Assembly (NCBI RefSeq): GCF_037154075.1
Contig: NZ_JBANRJ010000006.1
Span: 11,727 to 75,726, forward strand
Source of the DNA: Sphingobium aromaticiconvertens
GTDB lineage: Bacteria; Pseudomonadota; Alphaproteobacteria; Sphingomonadales; Sphingomonadaceae
Length of the DNA: 64,000 nt
Direction of reading: 5' to 3'
Below the pieces are notes generated by a model, which worked only from the letters and a program-made list of their open reading frames with translations, was not told the DNA's origin and ran no database searches. A program made the translations under genes and the position numbers. Position 1 is the first letter of the stretch. Each line of letters opens with the position of its first letter. Shown piece after piece: positions 1-8,956 of this stretch.

Positions 1-18
1 ACACCAACGGAGTAAGAC

Positions 19-261
19 ATGTCCAACACCCCGCATACATTGGGCGACGAATTTCCAAATAAGATGGACAAGATCCACGCCTTGAAGGTCTCTGATCCCG
101 GCTTTGCGCAACTATTGGCCCAATATGATGAGGTGAATGACGAGATTCACCTGGCCGAGACCAACGTCCGGCCGACCGCACAGGACCGCGAGACGGAATT
201 GCGCAAGCGGCGAATGACGATCAAGGATCGGATCGCGGAAACACTTGCGCAGAGCGCCTGA
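19..261 (+). CDS. YdcH family small protein (DUF465)
   Basis: This 80-residue acidic, helical protein has the DUF465/YdcH pattern: a short N-terminal part, then a long charged helix with E-x-N and R-x-T-E-L-R-K-R-R features. It starts at an ATG preceded by a GGAG ribosome binding site. DUF465 proteins are small cytosolic coiled-coil proteins of unknown role, common in alphaproteobacteria. It converges on the Usp gene downstream, with a strong hairpin between them. Family recognition is by eye; no function can be inferred. Confidence 0.8.
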   Translation: MSNTPHTLGDEFPNKMDKIHALKVSDPGFAQLLAQYDEVNDEIHLAETNVRPTAQDRETELRKRRMTIKDRIAETLAQSA

Positions 262-334
262 TCGGCATTCAGGGCTGGATCCAATGCGTCCAGCCTTCGC
301 AGAACCGGGGCAGCGGCTAACAGACACCTCAAAG

Positions 335-374
335 AGATTAGCGGGACGGACGCTGGTGGCCGTCCCGCTAATCT
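335..374. terminator. Long perfect hairpin between convergent genes, probable bidirectional terminator
   Basis: The arms AGATTAGCGGGACGG and CCGTCCCGCTAATCT are a perfect 15-bp inverted repeat with a 10-nt loop, lying between two convergent genes. The downstream bases are only weakly T-rich (CTCTTTGAGG on the minus strand), so it would be a strong hairpin with a poor U tract. Confidence 0.65.
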
Positions 375-465
375 GCAAAAAGCGTCTCTCTCCCTGGCCT
401 GGGAAACGGCCACTGCATGGTGTGCGGCCGCTCGTTTGGTTGGCGGCCCGATAGCCCCCTGCCCT

Positions 466-1293
466 TTAGCGCGACATCAAAACCGGCAGCGTAACGTCAT
501 CGATGAGGTCACGCGTAACGCCGCCGAGGAGGATATCACGCACCCGCGAATGGGCGAAGGCGCCAATAGCCAGCAAATCCGCACCTGTATCGTGCGCGAC
601 GGTCTGTAGCGCCGCCGAGACCCGCTTCCCTGACGAGCTGATGACATGAACATCAACCTTGAAGCCATGACGAGCGAGATGACGCGCAATATCGGAGCCT
701 GGCGCGGGGCCGTGGCCTTCCGCTGTGGGTTCTGGATCCACGCAAACGACGTCGATGACGGCACCCGGATCTGCAACATCGATCAGGTCACGGGCGGTCC
801 TGCGCGCCTCGCTGGATGCGTCCCATCCCAGAACGGCGCGAACCACGCGCTCGAGCTTTGCATTGTCGGGTAGGACAAGAACAGGCCCACCGGATCCGGT
901 GACGGCGGCCTCCAGGCTTCGCCGGCGCAGCTTCTGGTTTTCGAAGGCCGATGCGCCGCCGATCAGCAGGAGATCTGCATAGCGCCCTTCGACGCGTGAA
1001 GCGCCGCCGAGATAAGCAAGGGCATCGGCGACAGGACGTATCTCGACCGGAATCGACGCGCCTTCCACGGCGGCCTTCACAGCTTCGGTGCGCCGCTTCT
1101 CCTCGCCGTCGATGCGATCCAGGATAATCGGATAATAGTCAAACGGTGGCAGCACCGCGGCGTTGTCAAAGATATCCATCATCAGGGATATTGCGAGGTG
1201 CGCGTCTTGCGCGGCGGCGAAGCCTGTGGCGTGCTTGATGAAGCCGCGGGCCGCCTCTCCATTGTCGACGATTGCGACCAGGTCTTTCAGCAT
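466..1293 (-). CDS. Universal stress protein, tandem Usp domains
   Basis: The 275-residue protein begins MLKDLVAIVDNG. Its C-terminal half has the Usp nucleotide-binding-loop region, G-A-F-A-H-S-R-V-R-D-I-L-L-G-G-V-T-R, close to the G-x2-G-x9-GS/T consensus but with VTR at the end. Two Usp domains in one chain are a known arrangement. The protein resembles the Usp gene at 18.2-19.1 kb, which shares A-R-H-L-A-R-H-G and I-L-G-G-V-T-R-D-L, so the two are probably paralogues. It is one of five apparently intact Usp genes in the window, here next to ion transporters. A role in stress or low-oxygen survival is inferred from the family. Confidence 0.9.
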   Translation of the reverse strand: MLKDLVAIVDNGEAARGFIKHATGFAAAQDAHLAISLMMDIFDNAAVLPPFDYYPIILDRIDGEEKRRTEAVKAAVEGASIPVEIRPVADALAYLGGASRVEGRYADLLLIGGASAFENQKLRRRSLEAAVTGSGGPVLVLPDNAKLERVVRAVLGWDASSEARRTARDLIDVADPGAVIDVVCVDPEPTAEGHGPAPGSDIARHLARHGFKVDVHVISSSGKRVSAALQTVAHDTGADLLAIGAFAHSRVRDILLGGVTRDLIDDVTLPVLMSR

Positions 1294-1347
1294 GGTTTTC
1301 TCCTTTCTGGGTTGATCAAGATTCCCGCTCGCGGAGAGCGGCGTTTG

Positions 1348-2316
1348 TCAGGTTCGTTGAATGATCAGGTAGCTGAGATAGACCGCGTACGCGGTGACGA
1401 AGAGACCACCCTCGACCCGCGAAATCTCACGCCGGCTGACGAAAACCGGGATACAGAGGAGTGCCACACCGAGCATGACGGGAATGTCGATGCGAATGAG
1501 ATGGCGGCCGACATCGACCCCGTTTGCCGAAACCAGGCAGGTCACACCAAGGATGACGAGGATATTGTATACGCTGCTGCCGATGAGGTTGCCGATCGCG
1601 ATGTCGCGCTCGCCCCGAAAGGTAGAAATGATGGTGGTCACGAGCTCTGGCGCCGAGGTGCCGATGGCGACGATCGTCAAACCGATGAAGGCGTCAGATA
1701 CCTTCCAAAGGCGGGCAAGGGCGATTGCGCCATCCACCAGCCAGTCGGCGCCGACAACGATCACGATGAGCCCAATGGCGAGCATCAGCAGTTCGGTGAT
1801 GGCTTGGCGGTTAGCGAGGCGTCGAGACCCGAATTCGCGGGCGAACTCAAGCTTGACCTTGGCGCTCTCACGCCGGGCGACGCGAATGACAGCCAGTGTG
1901 AAAGCCGCGCCCATCGTGACCAGCAGCAGGCCTTCCAACCGCGAAAGCACGCCGTCCCATGCAAAGGCGAGCAGCGTGGCCGAGGCAATGACAATAACGG
2001 GGAGTTCCAGACGCAGGGTCTGCATCTGGATAGCCAGCGGGCGCAGCGCGGCGCTCAGGCCGAGGATAAGCAGGATGTTGACGGTGTTGGTGCCGGCAAT
2101 GTTTCCTACGGCCAGAGAACCGTTCCCCTGAATGGCCGCGTCGATGCCGACGGCCAGCTCAGGCGTGCTCGTCCCGAGCGCGACCACGGTGAGACCGATC
2201 AGCAAGGGTGAAATGCCAAGGCGCGCTGCTAGTGCCGCGCCGCCTCTTACGAGCAGTTCGGCACCGGCGATCAACGCCGTAAGCCCGACACAAATCCAGA
2301 CAATCGCAAGTGACAT
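1348..2316 (-). CDS. Calcium/sodium antiporter, CaCA family (YrbG-like)
   Basis: This 322-residue membrane protein has two repeated halves with the CaCA alpha-repeat signatures: G-L-T-V-V-A-L-G-T-S-T-P-E-L in the first half and G-L-T-I-V-A-I-G-T-S-A-P-E-L in the second. The acidic residue after P is the usual ion ligand. About ten hydrophobic segments are visible, and the length is normal for bacterial YrbG-type exchangers. It lies 6 bp from the stop of the upstream Usp gene on the same strand, so the run ATPase-Usp-antiporter-Usp on the minus strand is probably one transcription unit. Confidence 0.92.
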   Translation of the reverse strand: MSLAIVWICVGLTALIAGAELLVRGGAALAARLGISPLLIGLTVVALGTSTPELAVGIDAAIQGNGSLAVGNIAGTNTVNILLILGLSAALRPLAIQMQTLRLELPVIVIASATLLAFAWDGVLSRLEGLLLVTMGAAFTLAVIRVARRESAKVKLEFAREFGSRRLANRQAITELLMLAIGLIVIVVGADWLVDGAIALARLWKVSDAFIGLTIVAIGTSAPELVTTIISTFRGERDIAIGNLIGSSVYNILVILGVTCLVSANGVDVGRHLIRIDIPVMLGVALLCIPVFVSRREISRVEGGLFVTAYAVYLSYLIIQRT

Positions 2317-2322
2317 CGGGTG

Positions 2323-3222
2323 TTAGTCTGCTTTGCGTTTGGCGGGATCGGGTACGAGGAGGACGTCGCCGGGCACGGCATCGATGATCTTGCGCGCCGT
2401 GCTTCCGATCAGGGCTTCATAGACCATGCCGCCGCCATGGGTCCCCACCACAGTGAGATGGCGCCGCGAATTCTCGGCATAATCCTGCAATAGTCTTTCG
2501 GGCACCCCATGTTCGATCATGCGGCCGACCTTGCGCGCGGCGTCAGGCGCGAGGCCGGCTTCGGCCAGGAACTTGTCGGCTGCATCCTTGCCGTAGTCAT
2601 CGAACTGCTTTTCGACCTCAGCGCGGCCGAGATAGCCCGCAAAGGGCACATCATAAGCGTGGAAGAGCGAGATGCCCGCGCTTGGGAAGAACTTGACGGC
2701 CGTCTCAAGCGCAACGCGGGAGGACTCCGAAAAATCCGTTGCGACGAGCATGTGGTGATAGGGCTCGAACGCGCGGTCGCGAACGATGAGGACCGGAACG
2801 GTTGACTTGCGGATCAGCCGGTCGACGGTGTCGCCAAGGAACATACGCGCCAGTAGCTCGTCGCGGGCAACACCGGTCACGATCAGTTCGGCATGGGATT
2901 TTCGGGCCGCCTCCAGGACAACAGGTGCGGGCGAACCCGTTTCGACATGGACGGCGATGTCGACGCTCGGATCCTCGCGAACCAGATCCCGACAGATCCG
3001 GTCGCGGGCCTTTCGCACCGGGTCGGGCGGGCGGCGCCAAGAGGGCATGTCGCGCAGGCTGCCGAACAGGGTGACATCCTCGGGCGGCGCGAGTGCGTGG
3101 ATGACCGTGAGTTCGGCTTGCCACGCCTTGGTCACGAGCAAGGCGCGGTCGAGCGCGCGATCGCAGCGATGACTGAGGTCGGTGGCAAGCGCGATACGCT
3201 TAGGGAAAGTGCCCTGGGTCAT
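2323..3222 (-). CDS. Universal stress protein, tandem Usp domains
   Basis: The 299-residue protein starts MTQGTFPKRIALATDLS. Two Usp domains are visible: the first contains V-T-G-V-A-R-D-E...L-G-D-T-V-D and ends P-V-L-I-V-R; the second starts H-M-L-V-A-T-D-F-S-E-S-S and contains V-V-G-T-H-G-G-G...G-S-T-A-R-K-I, the ATP-binding loop pattern. It is 12 bp downstream of the P-type ATPase gene, so co-transcription is likely. Related Usp genes are at 15.8-16.7 and 39.3-40.1 kb and share the ATDFS and GTHGRSG-like motifs. Confidence 0.92.
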   Translation of the reverse strand: MTQGTFPKRIALATDLSHRCDRALDRALLVTKAWQAELTVIHALAPPEDVTLFGSLRDMPSWRRPPDPVRKARDRICRDLVREDPSVDIAVHVETGSPAPVVLEAARKSHAELIVTGVARDELLARMFLGDTVDRLIRKSTVPVLIVRDRAFEPYHHMLVATDFSESSRVALETAVKFFPSAGISLFHAYDVPFAGYLGRAEVEKQFDDYGKDAADKFLAEAGLAPDAARKVGRMIEHGVPERLLQDYAENSRRHLTVVGTHGGGMVYEALIGSTARKIIDAVPGDVLLVPDPAKRKAD

Positions 3223-3233
3223 GTTTTGTCCTC

Positions 3234-5924
3234 CTAGTCGTTGAGTTCCTTGAACCAGCCCAAGCGCCGCATGACGTGCTTCTCGACCTCGAGCAGGAGC
3301 ATGAGGCCGCCGCCGGCAAGCACAAGCAGCGCGAGGTCGGCCATGGTGAGCGGTCGCGAGTTAAAGATCGCGTTCATGAACGGGGCGTAGGTGAAGAGCG
3401 CCTGGCCAAGGACCAGGATGGTTATCGCGATCAGGATGGCTGGGGTTCCCAAGGCACCGCGCCACGTCAGCGACGTCATGTGCAGATAGCGGACGTTGAA
3501 GAGGTAGAAGATTTCCGCAACGATGAACATGTTGACGACCATCGTGCGCGCGACCTCCAGACCCCGGCCCTGGTCGAGGGTGTAGAAGAAGATTCCGAGA
3601 GTGACCGCGGCGAACAGCACGGACACCAGCACCACGCGCCAAAGGAGGAACGGCGAAAGCAGCGGGGCGCCCCGCTCCCGTGGCTGCCGCTGCATCACCC
3701 CTGGTTCGGTTGGCTCGAAGGCGAGCACGAGGCCCAGCGTGGCGGCGAGGATGAGGTTGACCCAGAGGATCTGGGTGGCCGTCATGGGCAGGGCAAAGCC
3801 CAGCAGGATCGCCAGAACGACCGCCAGCGTCTCACCGCCATTGGTGGGAATTTCCCAGGAAATGACCTTCCGGATGTTGTCATGGACTGTTCGGCCCTCG
3901 CACACGGCGCTGACGATCGATGCGAAATTGTCGTCGAGGAGCACCATCGAGGCGGCTTCCTTGGATGCTTCGGTGCCCTTGATACCCATCGCCACACCCA
4001 CATCGGCCTGCTTGAGCGAGGGGGCATCGTTCACGCCGTCGCCCGTCATGGCGACGATCTTGCCCTGCGCCTGCAGGGCGCGAACGATGCGCAGCTTGTG
4101 CTCCGGACTGGTCCGCGCGAACACGGCGACGCGTCCGACGGCCTGTTCGAGTTCCTCGTCGGAGAGCTTATCGAGATCGAGGCCGGTCAACACCTGCGGA
4201 TCGTCCGCAAGGTCCAGTTGGCGCGCGATTGCCAGCGCCGTCACAGCATGATCGCCGGTGATCATCTTGACGGCGATGCCAGCGGATCGGCACTCGGCGA
4301 TGGCCTCCTTCGCTTCGAGCCGGGGCGGATCGATGAAGCCGACAAGGCCGAGTAGCTGGACGCCGGCCATGACGTCGTCGAACGAGATGCGCTCTGCATC
4401 CGTCGGCATGGTCTTCGCCGCGAACGCGAGGACACGTTCGCCCTCGCTTCCGGCTTCGGTGATGGCGCTTTCCCAATAGCCGATGTCGTCGGGCGAGGTC
4501 ATCGCGAAAATGGCCTCGGGCGCGCCCTTGACGAAGAGGACCATCGCCCCGTCAGGCCCACGGCACAGCGTCGCCATGAACCGATGCGCGGCGTCGAAGG
4601 GAATCTCGTCGATCCGCTCCCATTCCGTGCGCTCGCGTTCCGGATCGACGGCCGCCTTGATCGCCAGCGCGAAGAGCGCGCCCTCAATCGGGTCACCCTC
4701 GACACGCCATTCCTCGCCGACCTTGCGCAGCGATGCATCGTTGCACAGCAATCCGCAGCGGATCAGCGGCATCGAACTCGCCATCGCCTCGGTCTGGTCG
4801 CCGGGTCCGACGATCTGGATATGGCCCTCGGGGACATAGCCGGATCCGCTCGCGATCATGGTATGCCGCCCCGTGACGATCCGGCGTGCTGTCATTTCGT
4901 TGCGGGTGAGCGTGCCGGTCTTGTCGGTGCATATCACCGACGTCGCGCCGAGGGTTTCCACCGCCGGAAGCTTGCGAATGACGGCATTGCGGACCGCCAT
5001 GCGCCGCACGCCGATCGCGAGCGTGATGGTGATGACCGCCGGCAGCCCTTCCGGCACGATCCCCACGGCAAGCGCCACCACGGCAATCAGCGCGTCGATC
5101 CAGTCGTAGTTTCGCGCGAGCACGGCGAAGGCGAACAGGGCCAGACCACCGGCGAGAACGAACCAGGTGAAGCGGCGGGCGAAATCGTCGATCTGCTTCA
5201 GCAGCGGCGTCGCAGTCTGCTCGACGGACTGGATCAGGGAGCTGATCCGACCGATCTGCGTATGCAAACCCGTTGCGACCGCAATTCCGTTCGCCTGGCC
5301 TGCCGCGACCAGGGTGCCGGAGAAAGCCATGTTCTGCCGGTCGGCAAGCTCGGTCTCGTCGGGGAGCGCCGCTTCATGCTTCTCGGCGGCTACGGATTCG
5401 CCGGTGAGGAGCGCTTCGTCGATAAGCAGCCGTCGGGCGTGGAGAAGCCTGAGATCGGCCGGGACGCGGTCGCCGGCCTCAATCAGCACGAGGTCGCCGG
5501 GCACGATCTCGGAGACCGCGATGGTTTGCCGCACCCCGTCGCGGACGACGCTCGCCTTCGGCGCGATCAGCTGCTGGATCGCTTCCAGCGCCTGTTCGGC
5601 CTTTCCTTCCTGGATATATCCGATGACCGCGTTCACGATCACGACGGCAACGATGACGGCACCATCAACGATGTGGTCGAGCAGCGCGGCGGCAAGCGCG
5701 CCGACGAGCAGGACATAGATCAACGTGTTATTGAACTGTGCCAGAAAACGCAGCAGCGGATTGCGGCGCGCGGTCCTCGGAAGCACATTCGGCCCGAACC
5801 GGTTCGCCTGACGATTGACCTCCTGCCCCGAAAGGCCTGTGAGGTCGATGCCAAGTACCGTGGCGATCTCGTTGCTCGGTAACGCATGCCAGCGCACTTC
5901 TTCCAAATCGATGGGCGCCGACAT
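3234..5924 (-). CDS. Cation-transporting P-type ATPase, P2 (Ca2+/H+-type) family
   Basis: This full-length, 896-residue pump has an N-terminal cation-ATPase domain, TGES at residues 174-177, the P-E-G-L-P metal-site segment in TM4, the phosphorylation motif DKTGTLT with the catalytic Asp at 334, GDGVNDAP in the hinge, and a C-terminal block of several TM helices. PEGLP and the overall layout fit P2-type ATPases. The substrate (Ca2+, Mn2+ or monovalent) cannot be read from the sequence. In many denitrifiers and low-oxygen specialists such ATPases are found next to Usp genes, as here; a role in dormancy or energy stress is inference. Confidence 0.93.
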   Translation of the reverse strand: MSAPIDLEEVRWHALPSNEIATVLGIDLTGLSGQEVNRQANRFGPNVLPRTARRNPLLRFLAQFNNTLIYVLLVGALAAALLDHIVDGAVIVAVVIVNAVIGYIQEGKAEQALEAIQQLIAPKASVVRDGVRQTIAVSEIVPGDLVLIEAGDRVPADLRLLHARRLLIDEALLTGESVAAEKHEAALPDETELADRQNMAFSGTLVAAGQANGIAVATGLHTQIGRISSLIQSVEQTATPLLKQIDDFARRFTWFVLAGGLALFAFAVLARNYDWIDALIAVVALAVGIVPEGLPAVITITLAIGVRRMAVRNAVIRKLPAVETLGATSVICTDKTGTLTRNEMTARRIVTGRHTMIASGSGYVPEGHIQIVGPGDQTEAMASSMPLIRCGLLCNDASLRKVGEEWRVEGDPIEGALFALAIKAAVDPERERTEWERIDEIPFDAAHRFMATLCRGPDGAMVLFVKGAPEAIFAMTSPDDIGYWESAITEAGSEGERVLAFAAKTMPTDAERISFDDVMAGVQLLGLVGFIDPPRLEAKEAIAECRSAGIAVKMITGDHAVTALAIARQLDLADDPQVLTGLDLDKLSDEELEQAVGRVAVFARTSPEHKLRIVRALQAQGKIVAMTGDGVNDAPSLKQADVGVAMGIKGTEASKEAASMVLLDDNFASIVSAVCEGRTVHDNIRKVISWEIPTNGGETLAVVLAILLGFALPMTATQILWVNLILAATLGLVLAFEPTEPGVMQRQPRERGAPLLSPFLLWRVVLVSVLFAAVTLGIFFYTLDQGRGLEVARTMVVNMFIVAEIFYLFNVRYLHMTSLTWRGALGTPAILIAITILVLGQALFTYAPFMNAIFNSRPLTMADLALLVLAGGGLMLLLEVEKHVMRRLGWFKELND

Positions 5925-6332
5925 CTAGTGGTCAGAACGCAACGGATGAGTCCCGTGAATGCACCGCGAATACGGCGGATTTCTGCCATCTCTGGTGAGA
6001 TCCATCCGTCTGAATCTATCCACTCTCAGCCTCCTTCAGATAGGTCCGGACCATGGGAGTCGGGCACATGGAAACGGGCCGGACCCCGCTGCGCTCCGAC
6101 GTCCTCCGGTTTGATCGATAATTGTGGCCAACTAGCTGGAATTCCCGGGTGGGCCGCAATCCGGTTATATCCGTAGAGACGCCGCTGCCTGCAGCCGATA
6201 GGTTGGGATTTAGAATGGGCGAATGTATGTCGGCCCCAGTGAGCAAGGTGCTTTGCAACGCCTCATGAACCACCTTATGGCACCGCTCCGCTTGCAGGCG
6301 CATGGTCACCTGCGCCCTACTCCGCGATCCAA
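5925..6332. other. Divergent intergenic region, no gene seen
   Basis: This region separates the divergent P-type ATPase and ccoN genes. The short reading frames in it have no recognisable family or ribosome binding site. TTGATCGATAATTG at about 6113 half-matches an Fnr-type box (TTGAT-N4-ATCAA), but the second half is poor. It should carry promoters for both directions. Confidence 0.5.
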
Positions 6333-6357
6333 AAAGAGGTATGAATTATGCCTCTTT
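6333..6357. promoter_or_regulatory. 25-bp palindrome upstream of ccoN, probable Rrf2/NsrR-type operator
   Basis: The arms AAGAGGTATGA and TTATGCCTCTT flank a single central A, giving an 11-1-11 palindrome (9 of 11 arm positions pair), extended by one more A/T pair outside. The architecture and the AAGA...TCTT ends resemble the known E. coli NsrR site (AAGATGYATTT-N-AAATRCATCTT). It ends 42 bp before the ccoN start, in a promoter position. An NsrR-like regulator is encoded at the end of the cco cluster. The link between site and regulator is inference. Confidence 0.6.
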
Positions 6358-6399
6358 AATGCTAGCCGATGATACCTGCTGAGGGGAGGGACTCGGAGC

Positions 6400-8046
6400 G
6401 TGGTTTCAGGACTCACTGTAAGCGAGCGCCATTGGAGCATGGCAATCCTTGTCGTGCTCGCCGCCGTCGGATTGGCGATGGCGGCGGCAGGAGCCGGGCG
6501 CGCGGACCCGATGCAGGCGCACGGCTTCATCGTGCTGCTGTTCAGCCTCGGATTCCTGTGCGTGCTGTTGAACGGCTATTTCGCGCCCGAACCGTCCGAG
6601 ACGCGGCTGGAAAGCTATTATGACGATCCAAGCAAGGCGGGAATCGTCATCGCCATGGCTTGGGCCGTGTTCGCGATGTTCATCGGCGACTGGGTAGCGT
6701 GGCTTCTCGCCTTCCCGGATTTGACCTTCGACGCCGCATGGTCAAGCTTCGGACGCTTGCGCCCCGTCCATACCACCGGCATTATTTTCGGCTTTGGCGG
6801 CAACGCCCTGATCGCCACGTCCTTTCACGTCATGCAGCGCACGTCCCGCGCGCGCATGCCGGACCAGTTCAGTCCCTGGTTCGTGCTGATCGGCTACAAC
6901 CTGTTCTGCCTCCTGGCGGTGACCGGCTATTTCATGGGCATCACCCAGTCGAAGGAATATGCGGAGCCCGAATGGTATGCCGATATCTGGCTGGTCATCG
7001 TCTGGGTGACATATCTTCTGCTCTATCTGCGCACGCTGGCGCGGCGCAAGGAACCGCACATCTACGTCGCCAATTGGTACTATCTCGCGTTCATTCTGGT
7101 CGTCGCGATCCTGCACATCGTCAACAACCTTGCGGTTCCGGCGTCATTCGCCGGCGCGAAGAGCTATTCGGCCTTTTCTGGCGTGCAGGATGCGATGACG
7201 CAATGGTGGTACGGCCATAACGCCGTCGCCTTCTTCCTGACCGCCGGCTTCCTGGGCATGCTCTATTATTATCTGCCCAAGCGCGCTGGACGGCCGATCT
7301 ATTCCTACCGCATGTCGATCATCGGCTTCTGGGGGATCACCTTCTTCTATATGTGGGCGGGTTCCCACCACCTGCACTACACCGCTTTGCCGCAATGGGT
7401 GCAGACGCTGGGCATGACCTTCTCGGTCATGCTGCTCGTGCCGTCCTGGATCGCAGCCGCCAATGCGCTGCTCACACTCAACGGCGCCTGGCACAAGGTC
7501 CGCGACGATGCGACGCTGCGCTTCATGATGATGGCCGCGGTGTTCTACGGGCTCTCGACATTCGAGGGATCGTTCATGGCGATCCGCTCGGTCAACGCGC
7601 TGTCGCATTATACCGACTGGACGATCGGGCACGTCCATGCCGGCGCGATGGGCTGGGTCGCGCTCATCACCTTCGGGTCGATCTACGCCGTCGTCCCGTG
7701 GCTGTGGAAGCGCGAGCGCATGTATTCCCCCGCGCTTGTCGAGGTCCACTTCTGGCTCGCGCTCGCTGGAACCCTGATCTACGTTTTCGCAATGTGGAAC
7801 TCAGGCATCATCCAGGGCCTGATGTGGCGGACCTACAACGACAGCGGCACGCTAACCTACTCGTTCCTCGACAGCATGGTGGCGATGCACCCCTATTACG
7901 TGGCGCGCGCGATCGGGGGCCTCCTCTTCCTGATCGGAGCGATCGTCGGCTGCTACAATATCTGGATGACGATCCGCCGGCCGTCGGGCGCACCCGCCCC
8001 CTCGGACGACGCCCCCCTCCCCGCCAACCTCCAGCCCGCGGAATAA
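6400..8046 (+). CDS. ccoN: cbb3-type cytochrome c oxidase subunit I (CcoN)
   Basis: This 548-residue catalytic subunit reduces O2 at the heme b3-CuB centre in the inner membrane. Visible ligands are H124 (RPVHTTG) and the HVHAG pair at 411/413 for hemes, H273 (WYGHN) and H323/H324 (GSHHLHY) for CuB, and a tyrosine at 301 or 303 (RPIYSY) where cbb3 enzymes carry the cross-linked Tyr. The chosen GTG start has GGAGGG 9 bp upstream. Residues 1-60 give two extra hydrophobic segments before the usual core. It is first in the operon with ccoO, whose start is only 6 bp downstream. The NsrR-like palindrome in front suggests control by NO or redox state. Confidence 0.97.
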   Translation: MVSGLTVSERHWSMAILVVLAAVGLAMAAAGAGRADPMQAHGFIVLLFSLGFLCVLLNGYFAPEPSETRLESYYDDPSKAGIVIAMAWAVFAMFIGDWVAWLLAFPDLTFDAAWSSFGRLRPVHTTGIIFGFGGNALIATSFHVMQRTSRARMPDQFSPWFVLIGYNLFCLLAVTGYFMGITQSKEYAEPEWYADIWLVIVWVTYLLLYLRTLARRKEPHIYVANWYYLAFILVVAILHIVNNLAVPASFAGAKSYSAFSGVQDAMTQWWYGHNAVAFFLTAGFLGMLYYYLPKRAGRPIYSYRMSIIGFWGITFFYMWAGSHHLHYTALPQWVQTLGMTFSVMLLVPSWIAAANALLTLNGAWHKVRDDATLRFMMMAAVFYGLSTFEGSFMAIRSVNALSHYTDWTIGHVHAGAMGWVALITFGSIYAVVPWLWKRERMYSPALVEVHFWLALAGTLIYVFAMWNSGIIQGLMWRTYNDSGTLTYSFLDSMVAMHPYYVARAIGGLLFLIGAIVGCYNIWMTIRRPSGAPAPSDDAPLPANLQPAE

Positions 8047-8052
8047 GCGCCG

Positions 8053-8778
8053 ATGTTCGGAACCCATTACCGGATTGAACGCAAGTCCATCGCGCTGGCC
8101 GTGGCGATCATGGTCGTCGCGAGCATCGGCGGGCTGATCGAGATCGCGCCGCTGTTCACCATCGACGATACGGTCGAGAGCGACCCCGACATGCGCGTCT
8201 ATACGCCGCTGGAGCTTGCCGGCCGCAACATCTACATCCGCGAAGGCTGCTATGCCTGCCACTCGCAGATGATCCGCACCTTGCAGGACGAGGTCGAGCG
8301 CTATGGGCCTTACTCGCTCGCGGTCGAATCCCAATACGACCATCCGATGCTCTGGGGCTCAAAGCGAACGGGGCCTGACCTCGCGCGGATCGGGGGCAAA
8401 TATTCGGACCAGTGGCACACAGCGCACCTTAAAAATCCGCGCGACGTCGTCCCCCAGTCGATCATGCCGCGCTACAATTGGCTGAGCGAGAGCCAACTGC
8501 ACGCCAAGCATCTCGGCGATGACCTGCGCGCACTCCGTGCCGTCGGCGTGCCCTATACCGATGAGATGATCGAGAATGCGCCGGCCGATGCGGTCGCGCA
8601 GGCCTCGCCCGATGACGATACGGCGGGTCTCGTCAAGCGTTACGGCGAGGCGACGCAGGTCCGCTCCTTTGATGGTGACAAGCGCACGATTTCCGAGATG
8701 GATGCGCTCGTCGCCTATCTCCAGATCCTCGGTAAACTCAGCGACGCCGCGCATCAGCCGCCGGCGCTGAAGGAGTAG
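8053..8778 (+). CDS. ccoO: cbb3 oxidase monoheme cytochrome c subunit II (CcoO)
   Basis: The 241-residue protein has one N-terminal TM segment at about residues 13-33, then a periplasmic domain with a single heme c site, CYACH at 66-70, in the family context R-E-G-C-Y-A-C-H-S-Q-M-I-R. The axial Met is probably in the S-I-M-P-R-Y segment further on. It passes electrons from CcoP towards CcoN. The length is close to that of typical CcoO. The gene is tightly packed between ccoN and ccoQ. Confidence 0.97.
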   Translation: MFGTHYRIERKSIALAVAIMVVASIGGLIEIAPLFTIDDTVESDPDMRVYTPLELAGRNIYIREGCYACHSQMIRTLQDEVERYGPYSLAVESQYDHPMLWGSKRTGPDLARIGGKYSDQWHTAHLKNPRDVVPQSIMPRYNWLSESQLHAKHLGDDLRALRAVGVPYTDEMIENAPADAVAQASPDDDTAGLVKRYGEATQVRSFDGDKRTISEMDALVAYLQILGKLSDAAHQPPALKE

Positions 8779-8785
8779 GGCTGAC

Positions 8786-8956
8786 ATGGATATCGAGCAT
8801 CACACGCTGGTCGGCTTCGCCAAGTCCTTCGGCCTTCTCTATCTGCTCGCAATGGCGGCCGTCGCACTGCTCTACGCCTGCTGGCCCGCCAACAAGAAGC
8901 GGTTCGACAAGGCGGCGCGCGACATCATCGAAGACGAGGACAAGCCGTGGCTGTAG
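8786..8956 (+). CDS. ccoQ: cbb3 oxidase small subunit CcoQ
   Basis: This 56-residue protein starts MDIEHHTLVGFAKSFGLLYL. It has one TM helix (about residues 12-32), then a polar tail rich in K, D and E ending E-D-K-P-W-L, as in CcoQ/FixQ. CcoQ stabilises the oxidase complex and is often missed in annotation because of its size. The last 10 bases overlap the GTG start of ccoP, pointing to translational coupling. Confidence 0.92.
   Translation: MDIEHHTLVGFAKSFGLLYLLAMAAVALLYACWPANKKRFDKAARDIIEDEDKPWL

Noticed and set aside
1198..2211. Long plus-strand open frame opposite the Usp and antiporter genes
   Set aside because: Antisense shadow of high-GC genes; composition (many D, R, G, Q) and lack of a family show it is not coding.
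3276..5882. Two long plus-strand frames opposite the P-type ATPase
   Set aside because: They mirror the third-position GC bias of the ATPase gene and have no start signals or recognisable domains.
6113..6126. Fnr/FixK box upstream of ccoN
   Set aside because: TTGATCGATAATTG has one good half only and lies far (about 275 bp) from the start.
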